A stretch of DNA of 64,000 nucleotides, from assembly GCA_951804985.1 (NCBI GenBank), contig OX638130.1:310001-374000 (forward strand), given 5' to 3'. The position numbers were made by a program, and so were the translations under genes. This DNA comes from Dryomyza anilis. Taxonomy: Eukaryota > Arthropoda > Insecta > Diptera > Dryomyzidae. The notes beneath the pieces are model-generated. The model saw nothing but the letters and a program-made list of their open reading frames with translations, made no database searches and had not been told where the DNA came from. How positions within the stretch are numbered: position 1 is the first letter of the stretch; each line of letters opens with the position of its first letter. This document shows, one piece after another, positions 48,601 to 58,256 of the stretch.

Positions 48601-49829
48601 ATTAGTCCCGGGATTTAAAAAAATAATAGCAAAGACATAAAATAACCATATCTGTGTTTAAATAATAAACAATTATAATGCTTAAGTCAAACAAAAGTCA
48701 TATATTCAAATGCATCTGTTTTCAGGTTGGGTATTCACATATACATGGTATACTAAATCCGCGATATATAAACCCCAGTTGATCATCAAACATTTTTTTA
48801 ATACTTTTTATTTAAAATTTATTTTTTAGTACAAATATAAGAAAATTAAAATTTTGAATGAACAACAAAATTTGTTATTGGGATATTGGTTTTTTGTGGA
48901 AAACAATATTTTATAAAAAAAAATATAATTTTAAAAAAATAAATAGTTTTACATATTTTGAAATATTTGAACTTTTAATTTCAAAATTATTTAAGTTGTA
49001 TGTGATTTAACCGGTTATTGCAACCAAATCTCAAACGACGAAGTTGACTTGTTCATGGGCAATAACTATTTTAATTTTTATTCAATGGCTGTTTAGTCTT
49101 TTTATAAAAAAAAGTTTGTTTTTAAATGCAGTGAAAAATGCAAAAATAATAAATTGCATTTTTCTCCAAAACATTACGTATACGGAAAAAACTAAAAACG
49201 CAGTTCGAATCAGTACATTAAAATTATATAGGCATGATATGAGAAAATGATTGCCGAACAGTGTTATTAGTCGAAAGTGACGTAATTTTTAAAAATGTGT
49301 GAATTTGTTCAAAGTCAAAAAGCATGTAATTCATTATTATTTACGTCAGTGTTTTAAGATTTTAGTCCATTAAATCCAAGGATTGAAACAGTAGCCGAAA
49401 CCAGAGATTGAAAAAAAACCGTACGCTACACGTACCGTACGTCAAGAGAACACAAACGCTATCTTGCAGGGTAGCGTTTGTGTTTGTGAACACAAACTTT
49501 AACGCTACAAAACGAACACTAACAGAAAGAAGAGAACACAACGATAACGAATTCCGATGCGTACACATACTCCTTTTCAATTTATAGTGATTTTTCATAG
49601 AACACAAACCGAAAACAGTATACACGAGGTTCGTTAGTGTTGATTTTAGCGTTATATTAGTGTTCTTTTTAGGGTTCTTTTAGAGTTTTTTTAGTGTTTT
49701 TTTAGTGTTTTTTTAGTGTTTTTTTAGTGTTTTTTTAGAGTTTTTTTTTGTGTTATTTTAAATTATAAAAAATGAAAGGATTTCTGTACCAGAGGTTTTC
49801 TGGCGCCTCCACCAAGTGATCGAGGTGGA

Positions 49830-50690
49830 TTAGGCCACGCCCACTCCAAGTGGACGGAAATCGCCTTTTTATACCAACTTTTTTTATCGCGGAAATCGTT
49901 AGAGGAGGTCGATAAATGGATGTGGCCACCGAGAGGGGTGGGCCACGCCCACTCCGAGTGGGCGGAAATCGCATTTTTGTACCAACTTTTTTTAATTGCG
50001 GAATTCGATAGAGGAGGTCGAGAAATGGATGTGGCCACCGAGAGGGGTAGGCCACGCCCACTCCCAGTAGGCGGAAATCGCCTTTTTGTACCAATTTTTT
50101 TTTATTGCGGAATTCGATAGAGGAGGTCGAGAAATGGATGTGGCCACCGAGAGGGGTAGGCCACGCCCACTCCAAGTGGGCGTAAATCGCCTTTTTGTAC
50201 CAACTTTTTTTTATTGCGGAATTCGATAGAGGAGGTCGAGAAATAGATGTGGCCACCGAGAGGGGTAGGCCACGCCCACTCCAAGTGGGCGGAAATCGCC
50301 TTTTTGTACCAATTTTTTTTTTATTGCGGAATTCAATAGAGGAGGTCGAGAAGTGGATGTGGCCACCGAGAGGGGTAGGCCACGCCCACTCCAAGTGAGC
50401 GGAAATCGCCTTTTTGTACCAATTTTTTTTATTGCGGAATTCGATAGTAGAGGTCGAGAAATGGATGTAGCCACCGAGAGGCCACGCCCACTCCGAGGGG
50501 GCGGAAATCGCCCTTTCGTACCAATTTTTTTTATTGCGGAATTCGATAGAGAAGGTCGAGAAATGGATGTGGCTACCGAGAGGGGAAGGCCACGCCCGCT
50601 ATAAGTGGGCGGAAATCGCCTTTTTGTACCAACTTTTTTTTATTGCGGAATTCGATAGAGGAGGTCGAGAAATGGATGTAGCCACCCAGA
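49830..50690. repeat. Left tandem array of H2 copy 2
   Basis: About eight units of roughly 110 bp with CGCCCACTCCAAGTGGGCG-type cores; long open frames here are repeat artefacts. Confidence 0.92.
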
Positions 50691-51156
50691 GGGGTAAGCC
50701 CCGCCTATTCCTATAAAATTATTAACAATATTTAAACATATTTTTTTTGTTTTTATTAAATAATACATACAATTAAAAAAAAGATACATTTAAAGTAACA
50801 ATCCATCCAAAGCCATCTGGTATTTATAAAGTTTTTGCAAAAACAATTTTTGATTGTATGCGAGGTATTACGCACACTTTTAAAAATCTACATCCATATA
50901 TTGTTATTAAATGATTATATTATATTAGTCAATCCTCCTACACTTATATTTATAAAAATAACACTATTTGAGGTTTTCGAAAACTGAACTCTCTGCCTCT
51001 GGTGCGTTTTGTTGTATTTCACTCCGGTTTGTTTATTGAAATACGGTACGATAATGGCACGTTTGCGGTACGTTTCAAACGTACTACAAATATTTGTACT
51101 CCGTTTAAAGTACGATAGAGTGGCACGTTTACGGCACGTCATAACGGATTTTCAAC

Positions 51157-51582
51157 TGGTTGAAGTATATACAGGTTAGTTCATCTAGACAGTTAGTTGG
51201 CATACACTATGCTGAGAATGTCAATAAGAAAATTTGAAAAATACAACAATTGTCAATTTAAAATTTATTTCAAGGTTATGTTTTTTTGCACTTTAATTTG
51301 GCTAATTTATTAAAATTGCACATCACAAATTCACTTTATCACTTTGTTATAAACTGCGGTGTTCTTATGGTGCCCATAGACAGCTTGAAAATTACGTAAA
51401 TGTTGAAATTTATTTATTTTAAAATTTTGAGTTTAAATTTTTTTATGAATTTGTAAACAAAGCATTGATGTTTTGTTTACAATTTTTCGTAAACAAATGA
51501 TGAGTGTTTCAAACAGTGTTCAAAAAAAAGTAAATGGCGCCTGATATTTGAAAGATGACTTAACCTGTATATACTTCAACCA
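51157..51582. mobile_element. Small inverted-repeat insertion inside H2 copy 2
   Basis: Perfect 22-bp inverted ends, beginning TGGTTGAAGTATATACAGG and ending in its complement at 51561-51582. The interior is AT-rich, without a frame. It is absent from H2 copy 1. No target duplication is evident, so the class is unknown. Confidence 0.75.
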
Positions 51583-51670
51583 TGATATATTCTATTTGTA
51601 CTTCTAATATATTTTATAAATTTCAAATATAAAAAAAAAGTCAATCAGCCCAAGCGAGTTTCGCGATGAA

Positions 51671-51710
51671 CGGAAGGTCGTCGGATTGTTTTTCTTCCGA
51701 CGACCTTCCG
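51671..51710. repeat. Perfect 15-bp hairpin
   Basis: CGGAAGGTCGTCGGA, 10-base loop TTGTTTTTCT, TCCGACGACCTTCCG. It lies at the junction between the copy-2-specific insert and the right array. Confidence 0.92.
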
Positions 51711-51719
51711 GGGCTTACC

Positions 51720-52350
51720 CCTACTTCCGGGGCTCTCGACCTCCTCTATCGAATTCCGCAATAAAAAAAGTTGGTACAAAAAGGCGATTTACGCCCACTT
51801 GGAGTGGCCGTGGCCTACCCCTCTCGGTGACCACATCCATTTCTCGACCTCCTCTATCGAATGCCGCAATAAAAAAAAATTGGTACAAAAAGGCGATTTC
51901 CGCCCAATTGGAGTGGGCGTGGCCTACCCCTCTCGGTGGCCACATCCATTTCTCGACCTCCTCTATCGAATTCCGCAATAAAAAAAAGTTGGTACAAAAA
52001 GGCGATTTCCGCCCACTTGGAGTAGGCGGGGCTAACCCCTCTGGGTGGCTACATCCATTCCTCGACCTCCTCTATCGAATTCCGCAATAAAAAAAAGTTG
52101 GTACAAAAAGGGGATTTACGCCCACTTGGAGTGGGCGTGGTCTACCCCTCTGGGTGGCTACATTAATTTCTCGACCTCCTCTAACGATTTCCGCTATAAA
52201 AAAAAGTTGGTATAAAAAGGCGATTTCCGCCCACTTTTAGTGGGCGTGGCCTACCCCTCTGGGTGGCTACATCCATTTCTCGACCTTCTCAATCGATTTC
52301 AGCGATAAAAAAAAAGTTGGTACAAAAAGCGATTTCCGCCCACTTTAAGA
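51720..52350. repeat. Right tandem array of H2 copy 2
   Basis: About six units of roughly 110 bp inverted with respect to the left array. Confidence 0.9.
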
Positions 52351-53835
52351 GGGCGGGGCCTAATCCACTTCTATCACTTGGTGGAGGCGCTGCAAAACCT
52401 CTGGTACTGGTAAAAAAATTTTAAAATAACACAAAAAAAACTCTAAAAAAACACAAAAAAAAACACTAAAAGAACACTAAAAAAAACACTAAAAAAACTC
52501 TAAAAGAACACTAAAAATAACCCTAAATTAACGCTAAAAATACACAAACACTTACTTCGAGATAGAGTTTGTGTTCCTGGTACACTAAACAATGTTGTAT
52601 ACTGTTCTGTTTCCATTGCGTTATATTCGTAGTGTATTAGTTAGTGTTTGCATACACAAACGCTAAGAAGGAAGGTAGCGTTAGTGTTTTTCATATTAGG
52701 TTTGTGTTTTCGTAGTGTTCGTATCAAAGAACAGTACAGTACAGTAAGGTACAGTACGCTAGTGTTTTTTTTCGATCTCTGGCCGAAACCGAAACCGATA
52801 TCCGTTTAAAACCGATATCCATTTAAAACCGAAACCGTAATCGAAACCGTTATACGAAAATCAGAAATAAACCGTTTCGGTTTTATACCAGTTTAAAACG
52901 GTTTTTAAAAAAGCATAAAAAGAAACAGGAAAATATATTTTATTTTATATAGAAGATCTTAAGTACAAGGCATGTTTAATGTCATTTAATAAAACTTTGA
53001 ATTCCCAAAATAAATTTTTTTTCTTGTACAATTTTCGGCGAGCTAGACTAAGCTTATGTCCCATAGTGCAATGTTAAGTTATTTGAAAAATATGGAATTA
53101 AAAGAAATTTTATACAAAAACCGAAATCAAAACCGAAACCGTAACTTGGAACCGGTATACTGAAACCGTTTCGTAATAAAAACCTAAAACCGAAACCAAA
53201 ACGCGGAAAAAACCGAAATCGAAACCGTTATTCGTTTAGGTTTCAAACCTTGATTAAATGTTAGATTTACTTTTTCACAAAATGTGTACACAAACATTGA
53301 AAGACTTTTGAATAAGCTATTAAAAATTGATCTACTAGCGTTTTTGGTAATCCCGAAAATCCCGGGATTTAACGATGATCCCGGGATGAGTTTTTCGGGA
53401 CTGATTTGACTCAAATCCCGGGATCCCGGGATTGACATCCCTAATTCCATGGCGCTGACCGTTCGTTCAGTATTTTTACATTTACTAAGCAAATTATAAT
53501 AGGGGTGGGATTGGTGACGGAAATGTTGATTAGAAATGTACATATAGTGACTTTGATTGCATTAAAAGACCACTACAAAGTCCACCAATTCGTGAATAGC
53601 CCTAATAGTATTTAATATATATTTTAGAGTGTGTTTATTTTAGTATTAGGTTTAAACTGAAATTGTAAATGTATCGTATATGTAAATGCTCTGTTAATTA
53701 TTATATAGTGTAATCGATCAATGATTGAATATGTTGTGATTTTCGTTGTTAATTGTCAGTTTGTAAGCTTTATATCTCAATATCTACTTTTACTAATTTT
53801 AAAATGTTTTCGAACATTAAATCTTTTTTGTGCAG

Positions 53836-54140
53836 ATCTCGTTCTTAGCGATATTATCGAAAAGTATTTCGTGTCGCCAACATTGCTGCGCGTGGTTCGT
53901 GTGGCGAAAGTGGGTCGTGTGCTGCGTCTTGTCAAGGGTGCCAAGGGTATTCGTACTCTACTATTTGCCCTGGCCATGTCCCTGCCAGCCTTATTCAACA
54001 TCTGCCTGTTGCTCTTTTTGGTCATGTCAATCTTCGCCATATTCGGAATGTCGTTCTTTATGCATGTCCAAGAGAGGAGTGGAATCAACGATGTATATAA
54101 CTTTAAAACTTTCGGACAAAGTATGATTCTGCTGTTTCAG
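53836..54140 (+). CDS. para: para exon: domain IV S3 end, S4, S5 and start of pore
   Basis: Acceptor TTTTGTGCAG, donor CAG|GTAAGC. It encodes [17 protein letters not shown], the S4 voltage sensor [40 protein letters not shown] and [13 protein letters not shown]. The first codon, split by the intron, is GAT (Asp) where flies and vertebrates have Gly. In S5 the usual VMFIFAIFG is VMSIFAIFG. All S4 charges are intact. Confidence 0.96.
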
Positions 54141-55975
54141 GTAAGCGCGCCTCAATCCTTCTCTTCTGAACTATCTAGAACTATCATTAGTAAAAACAAA
54201 ATATTTACACAATCGGTTTGTGTTGTCTATTGTTGTTGTCGTTGGGTGACGCTCCGCTGGCCTCAGATTAGAGTCTGCGGTACCAGAGAGCGTCACCATG
54301 TTGATTGATGCTCCGGTAGTTGTTGGTAAAAAGCTAAATTAGTACGCTTTATTTTTATGTTTTCATTTTGTTCATATTTCACAATTTTTATTCGCTTTCA
54401 TGATTAAAACTTACATATTTTATACATTATGTGCATTTTTATTTTTAGTCACCGAATACCAAAAGTACCAAAATTGGAGAATTCCAAAAATATTTCTGAA
54501 GTAGTAATATTGAATAGTTCTGACATAGAACTTCTGATGTCGACATTTCAGTAATATTGAACTCTGTACTATTTAACTAACTTTGATTTAGTTGGGATTT
54601 AATGTTCTACTCTAATATTTACAATATGTTCTTTTGGTATTCTTGCCATTAACTACTTTATTGACTTTGACTTCACAAAAATTGTCTAATCTGGCTTTGT
54701 CTTTGTATTATTGCATTACTTTATTTCTATCTATTTTGCGTTATTTGTTTCGTTTTATTTTCCATCACTGTTTAATCAAATCTAATTCAGCTCTTTCAAC
54801 AATCACCAAAATAATGTTTAATTCCTCATTAAATCGCTTGTCAGCAATACGAAAAAAAATACCTATTCCCAGCTGATCCTTACAGCCGATCAGTGCACTC
54901 CGCCAGCTAAAGGGCTTCTCTGATTAAAATGCTTTTTGTATCATTAGAGCTTTACCAACGTACATGGCTTTGAATTAAAAGTTAGTTTTGCATTTTCCAG
55001 TAGTAAATATGCCCCAATTACTTTACCCAAAAGTTATCATAAGTGATTAGTAGTTTCATTCGTTGATTTAGAACTGAGTTCGGCTGACTCGGTAGACTTA
55101 AATTTAATAGTTGATTTTGGTAAGCAGCATTCGGGGTCTGTACTTGTCACATGGCGCATAGTTTTTGCCTAATCCATATTTCATTTCAGTTTTGGAAAAT
55201 CAATAGAAATACATAAACCTATTAATGGGCTGTGGTTTCAACTATTCATTTTTCAGAAAAATCTATTTAGAACTAGCTATTTAAGAATATATTATTTATT
55301 TGGGTTTTGATATTATTTTAACTATATTGCAAGTATCAGATCCTATTCAGATCCTATGAAAACCGCGTGTGAGTTCCGGAGCTTATGGAAACATCTCAAT
55401 CCTTGTTGTAACCATGAAACAGTCATTTTACAAAATTGTTATTGATAGAAAATCTGTAATGCGTACTGATAATACTAAAGTATACATTTCCTAAAATTAA
55501 TACCATTTAGATTACACATTTAAGTATTATTCTAAGACTAAAGTGATTTTTCGTATGTAACTCTACATTATTAAGTACCAGACCCACTGCTGCTAGATCC
55601 ACATAGATTTTTGTTTTTTTTTTTTTTATTTGCGCAGACGTAGTAACCCAAACCTAGAACATCTGGGGATTTTATTTATCTGTTGTACACGAAGCGGTAT
55701 TTGAGCTTCTTATTTAGCAAAGATATTTGAGTTGTTATGTTTTAATAGTTTTGAGTTAGATAGTTAAACATTTGGCATATTATCGCATTGTTGCAGTCTT
55801 GTTCATGCTCAAAACCTTCAATAATTCAAACATATACAGATTCTAACCTAAAAATTCTTCTAAACTTTTTTTCATTCATCTCGCCATCGATCCACCAACC
55901 GACTGATCCATCCATGGGGCCCTGTCGTCCATGCGACTCCGTCCCGTCCTGCGTGTCTGGCCGTACTGCATGCAG
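54141..55975 (+). other. para intron, AT-rich
   Basis: A 1.8 kb last intron. A T-run of about 17 lies near 55612. Nothing is recognised beyond a pyrimidine-rich region 80-150 bp before the acceptor. Confidence 0.8.
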
Positions 55976-56866
55976 ATGTCAACCTCAGCCGGTTGGGATG
56001 GCGTTTTAGACGCCATTATCAATGAGGAAAATTGCGATCCACCCGACAACGACAGAGGCTATCCGGGCAATTGTGGTTCAGCAACTGTTGGAATAACGTT
56101 TCTTCTCTCATACCTAGTTATAAGCTTTTTGATAGTTATTACTATGTACATTGCTGTCATTCTCGAGAACTATAGTCAGGCCACCGAAGATGTGCAGGAG
56201 GGTCTCACCGACGACGATTACGACATGTACTACGAGATCTGGCAGCAGTTTGATCCTGAGGGCACGCAGTACATACGCTACGATCAGCTGTCCGAATTCC
56301 TCGACGTGCTGGAGCCGCCGCTGCAGATACACAAACCGAACAAGTACAAAATCATCTCCATGGACATTCCAATCTGTCGCGGCGACCTTATGTATTGCGT
56401 TGACATTTTGGATGCGCTCACGAAGGACTTCTTTGCGCGCAAGGGCAACCCGATCGAGGAGACAGGCGAAATCGGTGAAATCGCTGCGCGACCGGACACC
56501 GAGGGCTACGAGCCAGTGTCGTCCACGCTGTGGCGGCAGCGCGAGGAGTACTGCGCACGACTCATTCAAAACTCGTGGCGCAAGTATAAAACGCGCGGCG
56601 AACGAGGCGACGACGATCATAATGCAGACGTGGATGGAGGTGGAGGCGCCGATGGTGGCAATGATGACGCGAGCGATGACGGCGGACTGGGCTGTACAAA
56701 GTCGCAACGCAGTGGCAGCGGTGCGGCTGTTGGTGTGAATAGTCCTGAAGCAGGGGTCAGTGATGGGCCGCTGAGTCCGGGTGGTGCGAGTGCCGGCAGT
56801 AACGGACGCCCCCCCTCCAAGACGCACGACAGAACTAAACTTAACTCAAATCTTTTCAACGAATAA
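55976..56866 (+). CDS. para: para last exon: domain IV pore, S6 and cytoplasmic C-terminus
   Basis: Acceptor CATGCAG (55969-55975). The protein starts [17 protein letters not shown] with the DIV selectivity Ala, then S6 ([19 protein letters not shown]), an EF-hand-like segment ([18 protein letters not shown]) and an IQ-like motif ([13 protein letters not shown]). S6 has Thr at the Asn that is conserved in all sodium channel domains. After the variable Gly/Asp-rich tail and [15 protein letters not shown] the protein ends [18 protein letters not shown] and TAA. Other flies instead continue with a conserved tail ending SRSPSITSRTADV. Confidence 0.96.
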   Translation: MSTSAGWDGVLDAIINEENCDPPDNDRGYPGNCGSATVGITFLLSYLVISFLIVITMYIAVILENYSQATEDVQEGLTDDDYDMYYEIWQQFDPEGTQYIRYDQLSEFLDVLEPPLQIHKPNKYKIISMDIPICRGDLMYCVDILDALTKDFFARKGNPIEETGEIGEIAARPDTEGYEPVSSTLWRQREEYCARLIQNSWRKYKTRGERGDDDHNADVDGGGGADGGNDDASDDGGLGCTKSQRSGSGAAVGVNSPEAGVSDGPLSPGGASAGSNGRPPSKTHDRTKLNSNLFNE

Positions 56867-56903
56867 TTTTCTGCTACAACAACAGTCTTTATTTCAGTTA
56901 AAC

Positions 56904-56933
56904 AAAAACAACAACAACAACAACACCAACAAC
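56904..56933. repeat. CAA-type short repeat in 3' UTR
   Basis: AACAACAACAACAACACCAACAAC just after the stop codon. Confidence 0.85.
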
Positions 56934-57065
56934 TAAAAACTACTACATCACGCTTAACTATTATAAGAGAATGAAGAAAAAATAAGAAAAAGAGAAGGAA
57001 AATAAGAACTTAAAGTACACATTTGTAAAATGATGATAAAAATATAATGTTGATTGATAATTTGA

Positions 57066-57071
57066 AATAAA
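57066..57071 (+). promoter_or_regulatory. First AATAAA poly(A) signal candidate after para stop
   Basis: The first exact AATAAA hexamer I found, 200 bp after the stop. Many more follow in this AT-rich flank, so use is uncertain. Confidence 0.35.
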
Positions 57072-58213
57072 AGAAAGAAAATGAAAATTATTTATGGCGA
57101 TTTCCATGGTTCGCAAACAGTAACAAAAGAGCTAACTGGCCGGGCCATTCGGCGACAATACCTTTCCAAATGACCCATGGAAATCGACATGACTCGAAAA
57201 TATTTGTATATATATATATAAAATGAATATTTCATTTGAATTTTTGCATAAGTAAAGAAATAGAAAACTCATTTGTTTATTTGCATTAATTTGTTGGAAT
57301 TAAAAGAAATAATAGATATTTAAAATTAAGCTCTGGAAATTATAATATTACAAAAAAAATACAAGTAAAATTAATAACAATCAGAAAAAAGTCCTACGGA
57401 ACTTTTGGCGATTAAATATAAAACACACACCATTTAATTATTTTCATATAAACACACACACGGACACCTGCTAATAAATTCAAAATGGAGTTGGGGAGCA
57501 AGACGCAAAAAACTCGAATAAAATTCGAAAATAAACATTTTAAAATAAACGAACAAAATATATAAGTGACAAATAATAATGAAGTGCGAGACGGACAGAA
57601 ACAATTCAAAAAGTCGAGGCACAGTAGGAATTCGCGAATAAAAAACATTGCGCTGATGAAATAAATAAGATATAGAAATAAATCAAAACTAACATTAAAA
57701 AAAAAGAAGTGTACATGTTAAAGAACACAACCAAGACCGAAATATGAATAAAAAAAAATATATAAAACAAAACGGACGCCACATGAAACCAATAAAACAT
57801 CGCAAATCCAACTAATGAGTATGTGTAATAAAAGTAAAAAAATAAAATTATATTATATATTACAAAGGCTAACCTTAAAACGAACAGTTTACATATTAAT
57901 ATTGATGTTAAAAACCAATTATTTATTACGAATACAAGTGGCACCACTAATGGCAAAGAACATTTACCTATAAATTACACTGTCAGACAACATTCAATTA
58001 TTTCATCGCAGATCACTTGTGAATCAATCCAGTTTACTGCGTGTTATCCTTATTGCTTTCGCGCAGTGTTAGAGATACTTTTAAAATGTTTTTATTTTCA
58101 TAGTGATTAATTTAAGTTGCAAAATTTTGTGCTCTCTGCAAAATTTGACTTTAGTTCGCAAATTGTTCAAGCCAGACATTTTTCTGTTTATAACATTTGT
58201 TGTTTTACTTTTC

Positions 58214-58256
58214 ATTGCACAAACACACACACATGCACACACACACATGCACACAC
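58214..58256. repeat. CA-rich microsatellite
   Basis: ACACAC runs interrupted by ATGC. Confidence 0.9.

Larger units (their letters stand above)
49402..52781. mobile_element. Innermost hAT-like foldback element (family H2, copy 2)
   Basis: Same ends as copy 1 (CAGAGATTGAAAAAAAAC / CAGAGATCGAAAAAAAAC inverted). A perfect 8-bp duplication GCCGAAAC flanks it (49394-49401 and 52782-52789). It is 3,380 bp: terminal unique DNA, about eight tandem units in one orientation (49830-50690), a centre with an extra inverted-repeat insertion (51157-51582), and about six units in the other orientation (51720-52350). Sequence identity to copy 1 over shared parts is very high by eye. Confidence 0.88.
49377..53252. 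mobile_element. Middle hAT-like element of the triple nest (family H4)
   Basis: Ends CAAGGATTGAAAC and (reverse-complemented) CAAGGTTTGAAAC match at 12 of 13 positions and fit YARNG. Flanks ATTAAATC (49369-49376) and ATTAAATG (53253-53260) agree at 7 of 8. Without the inner element it is about 490 bp, rich in CCGAAACC and AAACCGATATCC repeats. Only 25 bp lie left of the inner insertion. Confidence 0.78.
48526..53443. mobile_element. Outermost hAT-like element of a triple nest (family H3)
   Basis: Ends TAGGGATGTCAATCCCGG and its inverse GGGATTGACATCCCTA fit YARNG. A perfect 8-bp duplication ATTCCATG flanks it (48518-48525 and 53444-53451). Subterminal TCCCGGGAT repeats occur at both ends. Removing the two inner elements leaves about 1.03 kb. 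No transposase was seen. The 200-bp MITE at 10399-10598 has the same ends. Confidence 0.88.
42407..53835 (+). other. Largest para intron (11.4 kb) with triple-nested hAT elements
   Basis: It contains a short TTCG repeat at 42519-42549, a long stretch of TTTTTAGTAAAAAT-like degenerate repeats at 44880-45660, a less AT-rich patch at 46840-47190 with broken frames on both strands that I cannot assign, and the nested elements 48526-53443. The rest is AT-rich. This intron lies between DIV S3 and S4. Confidence 0.85.
1..56866 (+). other. para: para voltage-gated sodium channel gene, 3' three quarters (domain I S5 to stop)
   Basis: This span encodes the pore-forming alpha subunit of the insect voltage-gated sodium channel, the plasma-membrane protein that fires neuronal action potentials and the target of pyrethroids and DDT. 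Twenty-one exon positions were joined by hand using GT/AG borders and the known fly protein. With short splice forms they give 1,664 codons without a stop. Order seen: DI S5 end, pore, S6; I-II linker; DII S1-S6; II-III linker; DIII S1-S6; III-IV inactivation gate with MFM; DIV S1-S6; EF-hand-like region, IQ-like motif, stop. Selectivity residues D (TQDFW), E (CGEW), K (TFKGW) and A (TSAGW) are present. The N-terminus and DI S1-S4 lie upstream of the window. Odd points are listed separately: broken exon k, a missing linker exon, a changed C-terminus and several unusual residues. Confidence 0.97.

Noticed and set aside
56114..56827. 237-codon minus-strand frame opposite the last para exon
   Set aside because: It is antisense shadow of a strongly conserved coding exon.
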